Below are positions 44,582 through 56,559 of a DNA stretch of 64,000 bases, one piece after another. The notes below the pieces were generated by a model. It was not told where the DNA came from, did not search any database, and saw only the letters and a list, made by a program, of their open reading frames with translations. Source of the stretch: Cranoglanis bouderius (lineage: Eukaryota > Chordata > Actinopteri > Siluriformes > Cranoglanididae); the NCBI GenBank assembly GCA_023630585.1, contig CM042540.1:23850074-23914073 (forward strand). Reading direction: 5' to 3'. The position numbers and the translations under genes were made by a program. Every line of letters begins with the position of its first letter. The first letter of the stretch is position 1.

Positions 44582-45497
44582 CAGAAAACTCTGAGTCTAT
44601 CTCTCTCTCTCAGTGTGAGTGCAGGAAAATGGCAGAAGCCAGTATTTCAGTAGATCAATTGTCAGTGGATCAGTTCAGCTGCCCAGTGTGTTTGGATCTC
44701 CTGAAGGATCCTGTGACTACTCCCTGTGGCCACAGTTTCTGTAAGGTGTGTATTAATGGCTGCTGGGATCAGGAGGATCTGAAGGGTGTCTACAGCTGCC
44801 CCCAGTGTAGAGACTTTCACTCCAAGGCCTGTTCTACACAGGAACAACATGCTGTCTGAAATGGTGGAGAAACTGAAGAAGACTGAACTCCAATCTGCAT
44901 CTCCTGCTCACTATTACACTGGACCTGGAGATGTGGAGTGTGATTTCTGCACTGGGAGAAAATTCAAAGCTGTCAAGTCCTGTCTGGTGTGTCTGGCCTC
45001 CTTTTGTGAAGATCATCTTAAACCTCACTATCAGTCTCCTGCCTTTAAGAAGCACAAGTTAGTTGAAGCCTGTGCAGATCTCCAAGTGAAGATCTGCTCT
45101 CAGCATGACAAACTAATTGAGATCTACTGTCATACTGACCAAAGCTTCATCTGTTATTTGTGCACGATGGATAAACACAAAGGCCACGATATGGTTTCAA
45201 CTAACGCAGAAAGAAATGAAAAACAGGTGAGAACTGATGTCATTATTCTTTTCCAAGCAAATTTAAACAAAATATATCTATTTATAATCTAACTTATATT
45301 TAGTTGATTTAATTGGTTATATGACCGACATTCACTCTTATTAAAAGTCAAAGTGTTGTAGGTAAGGAAATATTAAATAGGTCAGGCCATACAGCCAACA
45401 CCCAATCACTGTCTTACAGCTAAGGTGCACAATGACCAAGTTAAAATTATGTAAAATCGTTATTATGGTGTTTGCTGTTTAAATTATTTTAGACATG

Positions 45498-45545
<48 letters not shown>
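45498..45545. repeat. (AT)n microsatellite
   Basis: About 24 AT units in intron 1 of finTRIM gene 1. Confidence 0.95.
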
Positions 45546-45552
<7 letters not shown>

Positions 45553-45614
45553 TACTGTTCAAACACGTTTTGCATTTTCCAGTCATGTTAAAGTCTTTTG
45601 TGAGTACATTGTCC

Positions 45615-45805
45615 ACTAATCATTGGGTTGGCTGTTCGATTCCCAGCCCACAGGCCTCCATATTCCAAAGTGTCCTTGGGCAAGACACTGAACCCCAAGT
45701 TGCTCCCAATAGCAAGCTAGCGCCTGAATGATAAACAGTGTAAAGTGCTTTGTATAACTGCTAAGATTAAAAGGCACTACATAAGTGTAGACCATTTACA
45801 TTAGT
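45615..45805 (+). mobile_element. tRNA-derived SINE
   Basis: It carries a B-box-like GTTCGATTCCC, then CTTGGGCAAGACACTGAACC and a 3' end of TGCTTTGTATAACTGC type. This is a teleost-wide SINE pattern. The head is worn. Confidence 0.6.
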
Positions 45806-45900
45806 GTAAACACTTAAATAACAAAGGTGGTGGCTGCTTGTCAAACTAAAAACACCCAGTGTCAGTGAGGAAGTACTGAACTTAAAGTAAAGCTAGATTG

Positions 45901-46078
45901 CGGCGAGCAGTGGTAACTCAGTGGTCAGTAGACATTGGACTACTGATCGGAAGGTCACCAATCTGCCACTGCTGGGCCCTTGAGCAAGGCCCTTAACCCT
46001 CAACTGCTCAGCTGTATAAATGAGATAAATGTAAGTCGCTCTGGATAAGAGCGTCTGCCAAATGCCGTAAATGTAAAT
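45901..46078 (+). mobile_element. tRNA-derived SINE (otophysan type)
   Basis: The head is AGTGGTAACTCAGTGG, followed by TTGGACTACTGATCGGAAGG and GGCCCTTGAGCAAGGCCCTT. The tail is TCTGCCAAATGCCGTAAATG. A second partial copy follows at 46079. Confidence 0.75.
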
Positions 46079-46260
46079 AGGGCAGTGGTAGCTCGGTGGA
46101 CTACTGATCGGAAGGTTGTGAGTTCAAATCCCAGCACCGCCAAGCCGCCACTGTTGGGCCCTTGAGCAAGGCCCTTAACCCTCAATTGCTACACACAGAC
46201 ATTCACTCACACCTAGGGACAATTTCGTGTAGCCAATCCACCTGCTAATTCTGTAGAACA
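46079..46260 (+). mobile_element. SINE partial copy in tandem
   Basis: It repeats the head and body of the preceding SINE and has a better B box (GAGTTCAAATCCCAGC). It then switches to a different dispersed repeat (CACACCTAGGGACAATTTCG) instead of the usual tail. Confidence 0.65.
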
Positions 46261-47219
46261 TGATTAAATGTAATTTATTTGGTCTCAGAATGAGGTAAAG
46301 GAGGAGCAGATGAAATCCCAGCAGAGGATCAAGGAGAAGCAGAAGAAGGTGGAGGATCTGCAAAAGGCTGTGGACATTATTAAGGTGAGGAGTGAAAAAC
46401 ACACACACACACACACACACAGACAGAGGGTTTAGCTTTAGAAAGATTCTCCCTCTAGACATCAATTTGTGTGTGTGTTCTAACAGAGGCATTCACAGGA
46501 AGCAGTAGATGAGAATGAGAGGATTTTTACTGAGCTGTTCAGCTCCATGGAGGAAAGGTTCTCGGAGGTGCAGGAGCTGATCAGAGCTCAGGAGAATGCT
46601 GAACTGAGTCGAGCTGAACAACTCCAGAAGCAACTGGCGCAGGAGATTGCTGATCTTAAGAGGAGAGTCACTGAGCTGTAGCAGCTTTCACAGACACACG
46701 ATCACATCCACTTCCTCCAGGTAACACTCACTGTCTGATCTACAGAGAGTGCTGTTTCTCACAAAGTTTCTGCCTAAAAACAATAATCTGAGATCACAAG
46801 TGTGTATTTGGTCTGATTTAGTCTGAGATTCATTCGTTCCTCTCCTACACTTTTCTCCTTCTCTATTATGTGTTTCTTCTCTTTAGAGTTTCCCATCTCT
46901 CTGTGTTTCTCCTGGATGTGAGAAGTCACCCAGCATCACTGTCAATCAACATCTCTCATTTGATGGAGTGAGGAAATCTCTCTCAGATCTGAAAAAACGA
47001 GTCGAGGAAATATGTGAGAAGGAATTTAACAAAATCCATCCACAAGGTAAACAAGCAAACATTTGTTCTGCATCACACTGAAGAGGGGCATAAAATTCAT
47101 ATAACAGAAATAAGAAGTAAGCAGTAACAAGACTGCATAAAAGCACAAAGTATTCGCATTAGCCTTGGAAAGTACATATGTAAATTACAAATTACATTAA
47201 GCAGATAAAAAGGATGTTA

Positions 47220-48420
47220 ATCACAAATCCACAAGCTAACAGAGAGTAGAGAGGCCTCCCCCTCGGTCATGGACCAGGGCGTTCAGGGTGACTGAAGTGG
47301 AATTCTCGACATAGATTGGTGTCCAGGATGTCATTTGTGTGAATCCAGCTCTGTTCTTCTGGACCGTATCCCTCAAGGTACTCCAGTCTTCCATTTGTTC
47401 ACCGAGAGTTGAGAATGGTTTTCACCAGGTATTGCAGGCTGGCCATCAATGTTCAGTGAGACAGGCGGATTGGCAGATGGGAGGTTAGTGGCCAACTGCC
47501 CTGGGATGACAGTGGATGAAATGCTGTAGTGTTTGCAGCACTGTGGCAGACTGAGCTTGTAGGTGACAAGGTTGACTTGTTTGAGAATACTATACAGATC
47601 AATGTACCTGTGGTTCAGCTTTCTGCACATTAGGGTTGACTGAAGTCTTTGTTTGCTAACCAAACTTACAGTATCCTGATCTATAAAGTTAAAGGCTGCT
47701 CCTGAGTATCTGATCGCTGTCAAAACAGAACCTGAGTGTTGTGCTGTGAACTGAAGCGTAAAAAAATGGTGAGATGTAGACGGCTTAAACTCACTGGATT
47801 AGAGCGGGCATTGGAGCTCCTGCTCGTGGAGGGACCTGGCGTGGCAGTGGATCCGGTATGCAGAAGGCATTGTCCTACGAGGTAATCGGGGCTACTGCAG
47901 TAAAAGCAGTGGTGTTTACGGAGTTGCCTTTCCCTTTTCTCCTCACAGAGCTTGATGCTCCCTAGTTGCATGGGCTCTGGAGGAAGGTGAACATGCTGAG
48001 AGCCTCCCATCTCAAGACAGGGATGCCAGCTGTGCAGCAGATGATCCAGGTGAATAGCAAGGTCAATCAAAGAGTCAAGAGACAGAGGTTTGTCACAGCA
48101 TGTCATCTTGAGGGCATACTCAGCCACATGACAGGAACCTTGGTCTATGGTCAGCAGCAGTTCTCTTACCTCCTTCCCTTCAGGTGAATGATTGAAAACA
48201 CATTGAAACAGTTCTGTAAATCGTTCGTAGGAGGCGGCAGGCTTGCCCCTTGCTCCCACACTGCTGTAGCCCACTTAAGCGCATTGTCTGTGAGGAGATT
48301 CCTGAAACATGTGATTTTGTTGGACTCAGACATCCCCTCATCACTCACAAAGTACAGGGAGCACTGAGATATTGTGAGTGAGAGTCTCATATATTGTGTG
48401 TGTAGTTGCAACCAGGTGTG
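47220..48420 (-). mobile_element. Ty3/gypsy chromovirus-like element with pol deleted
   Basis: On the minus strand, from 48420 down: gag (NALKWATAVWEQGASLPP; SYERFTELFQCVFNHSPEGK), a CCHC-type knuckle (HHCFYCSSPDYLVGQCLLH), a protease remnant (SGAAFNFIDQD near 47690), then directly the integrase tail and chromodomain end (GYGPEEQSWIHTNDILDTN near 47340). RT, RNase H and the integrase core are absent, so a large internal deletion joined protease to the tail. It lies in intron 4 of finTRIM gene 1, in antisense. Confidence 0.82.
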
Positions 48421-49125
48421 TTAGATCAAAGATCACTGCCATGGTTTCTGGGAAGTGTAGTCCAGAGCGGCCATATTTGTAGGCCGCGGTGTATTCTGGG
48501 AAGTGGAGTTCATGGCATGCATGTACCTGACACTAACTATATTGAACTTACACATAACAAATATTATGAACATTAGATAAGAACTGAGGCCTTAATTACT
48601 ACATAAAGTCCATGAACACACCTGTTGTCAGAGCTTCAGCTGGGAAAGTGTTTGCTTGTTCTCATGTTTTAAGGTTTTTCAGGTGTCGCTGATTCTTAAA
48701 TTCAAATGCTGCACAGTGTTGTGACATGTTTTACCAATATCTTGATGAAGCTCTAAATCAAATCCAACTCCATGAAGAGGTGTCTGACTGAGAGCAGTGA
48801 AGAATCAAATTTTTCATGCTATGCTTTAAACTGTTTTCATTTTCATGTCATTGAAAACAGTCATGTCATTCCATCTCCATTTTGTCTCTGTGTCTCCACA
48901 GCTGCAGCAGTTCAGATGATTTTACCCTCAGAACTGAATAGCAGAGAAGATTTTCTACAGTGTAGGTGTAAAACAGAAACACAAACACATTTACTCACAC
49001 ACACAATCGTACACTGTGTGGGATAGAAACACACATTTACTTTCTAATATGCAAAAACTTACACACACACACACACATGCATATTCATACACTTTGTGTG
49101 GCATCAACACACTGTGGGTGCCCAC

Positions 49126-51420
49126 ACCATGGGTAGTGAGAACAAAAATGAGGAATTGGGGATAATTTAAATGGGTCTTTATTTTCCTTTTTATTTTTCA
49201 AGTGCTTTTCTTAGTGTTTCTTAACTCGCAGTCTTGCGAGGAGACACACAAACACAAACTCTCACACACACAATTCAGCTCAGAGGAAGTACACCACTAC
49301 TGTCCCCAGGCCTGTGGACCAGCTCAAACTTGAAGGTACCAACGGGATCCGCATGTTGGCATCTTGCATTTGGTGGAGCCGCTGGAGTGGGGCATGGTCT
49401 GAATAGAGGGTGAAGGCCCATCCCAACAGATAGTTTTGGAGGATGAGGACCGCCCACTTGATGGCAAGGCACACTTTCTTGTTTGTGCTGTACTTGCTCT
49501 CTCGCACTGAGAGCTTGCAGCTGATGTACAGCACTGGGTGCTTCTCCCCCTCCACCACCTGGGACAACACAGCCCCCAGCTCTCTGTCTGGCATATCAGT
49601 CTGCAGAACATAGGGAAAAGAGAGGTCAGGAGAATGTAAGAGTGCCCCGCAACAAAGTGCAGCTTTTACCTTTATGGGTACAGGCCCGTTGGCACAGCCA
49701 TGTCCACTGGACTGGATCTGGTGCCCCCTTTTTATTGACATCAGTCGGAGTGCTGGAGACATCCAAATGTTTAGGTACAAACCTACAACAATAGCCAGCC
49801 CCAGAAACTCCTTTTTGGTCTTGGGTCACAGGCAGGCTGGTGTCTTTCTCGCCAGTCATTACTATAAATAATAATGTCATCTAAATAGGCTGCAGCATAG
49901 GCAGCATGTGGGTGGAGAAGTCTTTGAAACATGTCCAGGGCTCTGAACAAACCAAAAGTTAGGGTGACCAATTGGTGTAACCCAAACAGAGTGGAAAAGG
50001 CCAATTTCTCACAGGATATTAGAGTCAAGGGGATCTGCCAATATCCCTTAGTCAAATGCAGTGTCTAATAAAAGCGAGACACACCTAACCAATTGAGCAG
50101 TTTGTCAATGTGCAGCATCGGCATCAAATTTAGACACCGCATTGACTTTTCTCAAGTCCACACAGAACCAGACTGACCCATCTGCCTTGGGAACCAGTCT
50201 GGCCCAGTCACTGTGGGATTCCTCGATTATATCCATCTCGAGCATGGCAGTGAGCTCCTCTCGAACGACCTGTTTTTTGTCTTTGGGTAAACAGTAGGGC
50301 TGGCTGCATACAACCACCCCCAGGGGCATCTCAATTAGGTGTTCTATAAGATTAGTGTAACAACATAGAGGCAAAAGATAGTATTCCACAGAGAATCAGG
50401 ATGGATTGAGCCGCATATTTTAGATTAATCTCTGTGCCCAGCTCCTCCCTCTCAGGAATGACCATCACCAAGGCCACAGGGGCTGCTGCTCTCCATGGTA
50501 TGAGGAGATTGAGATGGTATATTTGCAATGCCACTATCTGTTTGCCTTAACTCATAGATGATGTCCCCCAACTCGCTGTGTGGCCATAAAGGGTCCTTGC
50601 CACTTTGCGATTAATTTAGAGCTCAACATGGGTAATAATATGAGCACTTGATCTCCCAGTGACAGCTCCTGTAGCCGAGCATCCCTTTTATACAACCAGG
50701 ATTCTTGTGTCTGTAGCAAATTCTTCTGTGTTAACCCAATGTGTGGAGCTTTGCTCTCAACTCAAGAATGTACCGAATGTATTGAATTTTACTTTGTAAA
50801 AGTCCCTCCTCCCAATTTTCTCTGATGACATCTAAGAGTGCAAGGCTTTTGTACTGTACAGTACAGTAATTTGAATGAGGTGAACCCAGTGGAGGCATTT
50901 GGAATCCCTCATTTGCAGATAATAGGGGTTCGAGCCACTTATCCCAATTCTGAGCATCATTGTGCACATCAACTTGCGAATCATATTTTAAGAGTCTGAT
51001 TAAATCACTCAACCAGGCCATCCATTTGCTGGTCTGAATTGATTTAATCACCAATAATCTGTACAGCTTGCAAAGTGTATGTGACAAAAATGTGGTGCCT
51101 TGGTCAGTCAGAATCTCTTTCGGGATTCCAACTTGGGAGATTCTTTTGAGGAATGCCGCCGCAACCCTGCGTATTTGTGCAGAGGCACTGCTTCTGGGTA
51201 TCGCATTGCATAATCCACTAAAACCAACACAAAGTAATGATCTTGTGCACTCTATTCGAATGGTCCGATGAGGTCCATCCCAATTCTATAGAAAGGGACC
51301 TCAGTCAAGGGAAGGGGGAGTAATGTCGCTTTTGGGGTGGCCGGCCAGCTTCACCAGTGAATGCTGGCCAACAGAAACAGGGCATGAGACAGTTTATTGT
51401 GTTCTCCTGCCCTAAATTCT
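49126..51420 (-). mobile_element. Gmr1-like Ty3/gypsy pol fragment (integrase before RT)
   Basis: On the minus strand, from 51420 down: integrase core pieces (IGMDLIGPF; LTDQGT-type segment broken by a stop), the integrase C-terminus at 50731-51087 (NWDKWLEPLL; DVIRENWEEG), a linker (ALQIYHLNLLIPWRAA at about 50480-50530), RT (ADGSVWFCVDLRKVNAVSKF; AAYLDDIIIYSNDW) and RNase H (VLQTDMPDRELGAVLSQVVE; YSDHAPLQRLH). An LTR end follows (CTCATTTTTGTTCTCACTAC, about 49126-49160 reversed). The sequences are Ty3/gypsy, but integrase precedes RT as in copia, which defines the Gmr1 group. It is frameshifted throughout. Confidence 0.8.
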
Positions 51421-51429
51421 AACTTTATT

Positions 51430-52350
51430 AATCAGAGAGGGAAATTTACACATAACAGTAGCAGCAAAATTAAGACTCGTTATTCCCAAGCCTGCCTCCC
51501 AGTTCATCTCGGTTCCTCATTTTTGTTCTTGCTACCCACAAACATTCCAATCTGGTGCCGAAACCCAGGAACTTGAGGAAGTGCATGTGGAACAACTTGT
51601 GTAGAGCACTGTGTGTCTGTATGTACAGGAGGACTCAGGGAGAACACAGGCAAATTATTGCGGCGCTTCATTTTTCTTTTTTTTTTTTTTTGTCTTTATT
51701 TCCACGGTGTGCTTTTCAGCACCTCTTCCGCTTAATCAATCAAATCAACTGAAACCAAAACACTAAGCCACTCATGGCTCATTATGTTCAAGTCCACGTT
51801 CAATTCTAAGTAAATCACGCTCTAAGAAGGCGCGTGGTTTATCAACTAGCTCTGCCGGCTCTCTGCCTCTCTCGCCTGCAGCGTAACTGAAAGAACAAAC
51901 AATGCATTACCACCTTCTCTCTGTCCGCATTTGATGCTTGACCACGTCCCCTCTGCCACAGTGGCCATGGAGCCCTCATCCCTCACCGAGATCATCAAAA
52001 CCCTCACTCACATCTAGTCACAAACCTACTGGAGTACCCAGACTTGAAGAGAGCGATCTTGCAACAAGTTGGCTGCCTACCCAAACAACACTGTCAGCGC
52101 TTCCTCTCGCAGACATTCAGTGAGCTCAGCCACCAACTTGCCTTCACCCAACAGCTCTGGGACACCTTTCGAAAGTGGTTGCTGGTAGTAGGACGCGGCA
52201 CTGAAGCAGTGATGGACCTCGTAGTACTGGAGCAGAAAGGGCCCAGTGCCATTGGCTGGTGATGCTGGAGGAGGAGGCACTCATCCTTTGGGAATTCCCC
52301 TGGGGGAATTTCCCCTTGGAGCAGTCCCAAGATGAAAGCCTCAAGCATGC
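51430..52350 (+). mobile_element. LTR end, primer-binding site and SCAN-like gag, plus strand
   Basis: An LTR end (CCTCATTTTTGTTCTTGCTA at about 51516-51535) is followed by TGGTGCCGAAACCCAGGAAC at 51553-51572, a primer-binding-site-like sequence. A gag-like stretch follows at about 52044-52262: RFLSQTFSELSHQLAFTQQL, then WDTFRKWLLV..TEAVMDLVVLEQ. The latter resembles the SCAN domain, which is thought to derive from Gmr1-type capsid. The LTR end matches, inverted, the one at 49126-49160. This is probably the 5' part of the same element, now facing away from its pol. Confidence 0.65.
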
Positions 52351-52843
52351 CTTCAACTAAGTGAAAGTAACTGATATCCTATCCATATTTTTCTATTATT
52401 AAGGATAGATATTTCTAATTTCTAATAAAGTTAGAGATTTGACATCAGAATTCAGGTGTTGTGTAAGGAGAGTGTGAGTGGACGCTGTTACTGGGAGGTG
52501 GAGTGGAGCGATGATGTGGAAATATCAGTCTCATATAAAGAGATCAGCAGGAAAGGAGAGGGTTATGAGTGTGGGTTTGGATGCAACAGTCAATCCTGGA
52601 GTCTGCTGTGTTCTTCTTCCTCTGTCATTTTCTGGCACGACTACTTGGAGACTGAGCTCCAAGGTCCAGTGTCCTCCAGAATAGTATGTGGATTACAGTG
52701 CAGGAACTCTGTCCTTCTACAACGTCTCTAACACGATGAGGCTCCTCCACAGAGTCCACACCACATTCACTCAGCTTCTATACGCTGGGTTCTGGATAGG
52801 TTCTGACTCAACTGTGAGGTTATGTGAGCCAGTGAAAAAATGA

Positions 52844-54555
52844 AATGTTGGTAAAAGTGTTTAGAAAAATTATAACTGAGGTGTAAGATTTAATTTCTCC
52901 CTGAACTACAATGGTAATTTTGTGTGCAGAAACTGTAACAGTATTGAATTATTAGTTTCAAAGTGCATCTGTTCTATAGATTAATAAGTTAAATAAAAAT
53001 GCCAATGCAGAATGTAAGATGTTTCTAGAAAAAAAAAAGAAATGTTATCAAAAATACTCCAAACCTGTATGCACTATTATGAGATTTATTACTGTATACT
53101 GATGTGAAAAATGTACAATGTCTAATTATCCAGAAATTAAATCCTGTGTTATTAAGGTTTACTTGAATGACTTTAAACTCTATACTTTTAAAAAAGTATT
53201 ATTTCATAGTAGCACATATAGTGAGGAGCTTTATTTTAGAATACTAAAGTGCAGCAAATCAGTTACTGAATCCTTTTAAAATTTCTCAACTTTTACTGCT
53301 TTTAAACAGAAGATCCACTTTTTTAAGATAACTTATTAGACAATATTATAATCATGACTATTCCAACAAAGTAAAAAATGTTTAATGTAAGCATTTATGA
53401 CCATAACCTTAATATAACTTGCTGAAACACAACCAGATATTTGGGATATTTGGAGTGTGTCTAATTTGCATATCATGCATATTCATAGTTCCTGGCATTA
53501 TTAATGAAGGTAAAAGTACATAGATTTTCTCAGGACATGTTTCTCAGGTTTAAAATAATATGTTCAGGAATACTTGAATAGGAACATAGTGTTAAAATGC
53601 CCTTGTGTAGTGTGTATTTGTGAACATTCAGTGTGTTAAAGCAAATTTGTACCACACTGGAAGTAGATCTGCCCCAGTGTGTCTCCACACATGATCTGAC
53701 TTAGGTCATTCAGGTTCACCTGAGACACCTTCACTGGAGCACCACACACAAACAGACCTAGCTGTGAGAACGTACTGCTTAACACTGAAAAACTGTGTAC
53801 TGATGGTGTGTGAGGAATAGTTCCTTTTGTGGCTAACAGAGTGCACAAAATGGAGGAAAATATCCATGTGACTGCTGAGGTAGTTACTGTACTCTCATGC
53901 CAAAATTCTTGACTCCTCGGTATTTATTAATTGTTAGGAATTCTGTTGAGACTATTGATTCTCAATCAACAGCTACACATTAAATGAAATGATTTCATAG
54001 AAATGAAATCAGAAAAAATCAAATCAAATCAAGCCAAGTCTTAAAGGCACAGTAAAATAAAAGAGTCTGTTGAAGTATAACACATTGGGGCAGGTTGGAA
54101 AATGATGACTAAAAGTGAATTATGCTGTTTGCTGAATAAAACTGCATAAATGATAGAAGTAGACTTGGACAAGATATGGACGAGAATCAGACTCACAGAT
54201 CTCCTTGGAGTCCACATGCTCAGGCTCAGCATCTGATTAAACCACTGGTTAATACACACTCACTCACAGCATTCATTTTATTCATTAATATTTGTATTTG
54301 AATTATTTCACCATTGTGTCTGGGTTACTAATTACTGAACAATGTGTGCAACATTACATTATATAAATGTATGAATTTCACTGCATTAGAAAACATCATG
54401 TCCAAAACAAATGGCATTTATTTTAAAGAATGATATCACAAGCATGCTTTTCAAGCAAAACATTTCCCAAAAAGAACATTGTTAGGTTTAAAAATGTAAA
54501 AATAATAGATATACTTAATAGCGGCTTTATTAAGGACCGCACTTCCAGTGTTTTA
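52844..54555. other. Intergenic, between the finTRIM copies
   Basis: The finTRIM 3' flank continues to about 52950. After that the sequence is AT-rich. A minus-strand ORF at 53636-53848 has a hydrophobic start and several cysteines but is unrecognised (see rejected items). Confidence 0.45.
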
Positions 54556-54559
54556 GTAT

Positions 54560-54765
54560 TTAGTTTGCCATTTTTTGTCTTACAGAACCTCTTGACAATG
54601 TCTGGGCATGGAGTCAGTCAGTTTCAGTAACAGTTTCTGTGGTTGAAGTTTCGTCCAAGTTTCAACCAACAAAACTTTCAGTTGATTCACACGGAAACAT
54701 CAACAATCTTCTAATTTCATCTCTACTGCATTCCATAGATGCTCTATAGGGTTCAGGTCAGGGCT
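54560..54765 (-). mobile_element. Tc1-like transposase C-terminal relic
   Basis: The minus strand reads QSPDLNPIEHLWNAVEMKLE at about 54700-54765, the DDE glutamate region of Tc1-like transposases. No other part is intact. Confidence 0.6.
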
Positions 54766-54796
54766 CTGGGAGTATAGGCTTTAGATCAGTATCTTG

Positions 54797-54799
<3 letters not shown>

Positions 54800-54874
<75 letters not shown>
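54800..54874. repeat. (AT)n microsatellite
   Basis: About 37 uninterrupted AT units. Confidence 0.97.
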
Positions 54875-54876
<2 letters not shown>

Positions 54877-55068
54877 CTATATATAAACTACAAGCAATAA
54901 TCCTAATAATAATTTTAAAAAAATTATAGAACTTAAAAGTTACATTTCTTCAGTTTCACAGGTGTTTATGCATTATCACAACTAATAAAAATTATCAAAT
55001 AGCGTTTGATAGTGTGAGAAGATAGTATTGTAAGAAAAACTAAATTATGTTAATCAAATCTGTCCTTC

Positions 55069-55164
<96 letters not shown>

Positions 55165-55204
55165 GTCTATCTATCTGTCTATCTATCTATCTATCTATCT
55201 ATCT
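55069..55204. repeat. (ATCT)n microsatellite
   Basis: About 34 tetranucleotide units with two or three GTCT variants near the right end. Length like this is normally polymorphic. Confidence 0.97.
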
Positions 55205-55234
55205 AATTGTCTGTCTCTCTATTCACCTTCCAAC

Positions 55235-55410
55235 ATGACAGTGAACCAAAATACATCCACGACAGTGTGCTGCAAGTATGTGAATGAGTGGCCCAGCCAG
55301 AGCCTGGACATGAATCCAGCTTAACTTCTCTGGTGAGACCTGAAAACAGCAGTAAGGTGATGCACAACTTCCAACCTGACATAGATTAAGAGGTTCTACA
55401 GAGACAAAAT
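55235..55410 (+). mobile_element. Tc1-like transposase fragment
   Basis: The plus strand has worn motifs of the catalytic region (QHDSEPK; DLKTAV). Stops are frequent. Confidence 0.45.
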
Positions 55411-56559
55411 ATGTCCTTTGAAGGACAATATGTCCTTCATAGTGACCTATGAAGACTTTATTGAGAAAAGGGTCTGAATATTATACATTTAAGTTCAGTT
55501 TCAGTAATGATGTAGCACATTCCAATAAACAAGAAAGAACAAATCAGATTTAAATTAATCTGACACTTTAAATCACAGAGAAGCTTCTTTACACCAAAAA
55601 TACATCTGTGTTGTGTAGCTACACATTCTCCTTTAAAGCCTGAACTCCCTCTCTCTTTAAAGCCACGCCTACTCTCTCTGTCACACTATAACAAACACAA
55701 AACCAGAAGAGTCTCTCTGTCTCCCCCACGCAGTGTGTGAGTGTAGTAAAATGGCCAATATTTCAGTAAATCGCTTCACCTGTCCAATGTGTCTGGATCT
55801 CCTGAACGATCCTGTAACTATTCGATGTGGCCGCAGTTTCTGTAAGGTGTGTATTAATGGCTTCTGGGATCAGGAGGAAGTGAAGCACGTCTATAGCTGT
55901 CCCCAGTGTAGAGAGACTTTCACTCCAAGGCCTGTTCTATGCAGAAACAACATACTGGCTGAAGTGGTGGAGAAACTGAAGAAAGCTGCTTCTCCTGCTC
56001 ACTGTTACGCTGCACCTGGAGATGTCAAGTGTGATTTCTGCACCGGGAGAAAACACAAAGCCGTCAAATCCTGTCTGTTGTGTCTGGCTTCCTATTGTGA
56101 ATATCATCTTAAACCTCACTATCAGTCTCCTGCCTTTAAGAAACATAACTTGGTTGAATCCTGTGCAGAGCTCCAAGAGAAGATCTGTTCCCAGCATGAC
56201 AAACTGATCGAAATCTACTGTTGTACTGACCAAAGCTTCATCTGTTATTTGTGTATGATGGATCAGCACAGAGGCCATGATACTGTTGCAGCTAAATCAG
56301 AAAGAACTGAAAAACAGGTGAGAACTGGACATCATTATTCTTTTCCAAGTCAATTTATACAAATTCTATCTCTAATATTATTTTTATTAAGTTGATTTAA
56401 TTGGTGGTTAATTGGTGATATATAAAAATAGTACACACACTGTCATTCACTGTTATTAAATGTCAAATAAGGAAGTATTAAATAGCAATAGGTCAGACCA
56501 TGCAGTGTACTTTAAACACCCAACAACCGTCTTACAGCATTTTACAACTAAAGTGCACA

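Larger units (their letters stand above)
44629..52843 (+). pseudogene. finTRIM-like gene 1 (RING-B-box-coiled coil-B30.2), broken
   Basis: This is a fish-specific TRIM of the E3 ubiquitin ligase/innate immunity type. Exons: 44629-45226 (RING, B-boxes), 46289-46384, 46487-46720 (coiled coil), 46887-47046, 48902-48961, and 52449-52843 (part of B30.2). The RING has intact CPVC, CGHSFC and CPQC ligands. A 2-bp loss at about 44811 shifts the frame and ends the protein at 76 residues. Exon 46487-46720 has an in-frame TAG at 46679-46681 where gene 2 has GAG. The B30.2 exon lacks its PRY start and has a 5-bp deletion near 52685. Two retrotransposon blocks sit in the introns. Exon sizes 96, 234 and 60 bp match gene 2 or nearly so. 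Confidence 0.88.

Noticed and set aside
45901..46180. Possible functional tRNA genes from the B-box-like sequence
   Set aside because: The internal promoter-like boxes belong to tRNA-derived SINEs; no cloverleaf with an anticodon arm can be drawn.
53636..53848. Minus-strand ORF with a hydrophobic start and cysteines (LFVCGAPVKV; IMCGDTLGQIYFQCG)
   Set aside because: It faintly resembles an insulin/relaxin B-chain pattern, but the cysteine spacing is wrong, there is no ATG and no partner chain. Treated as chance.
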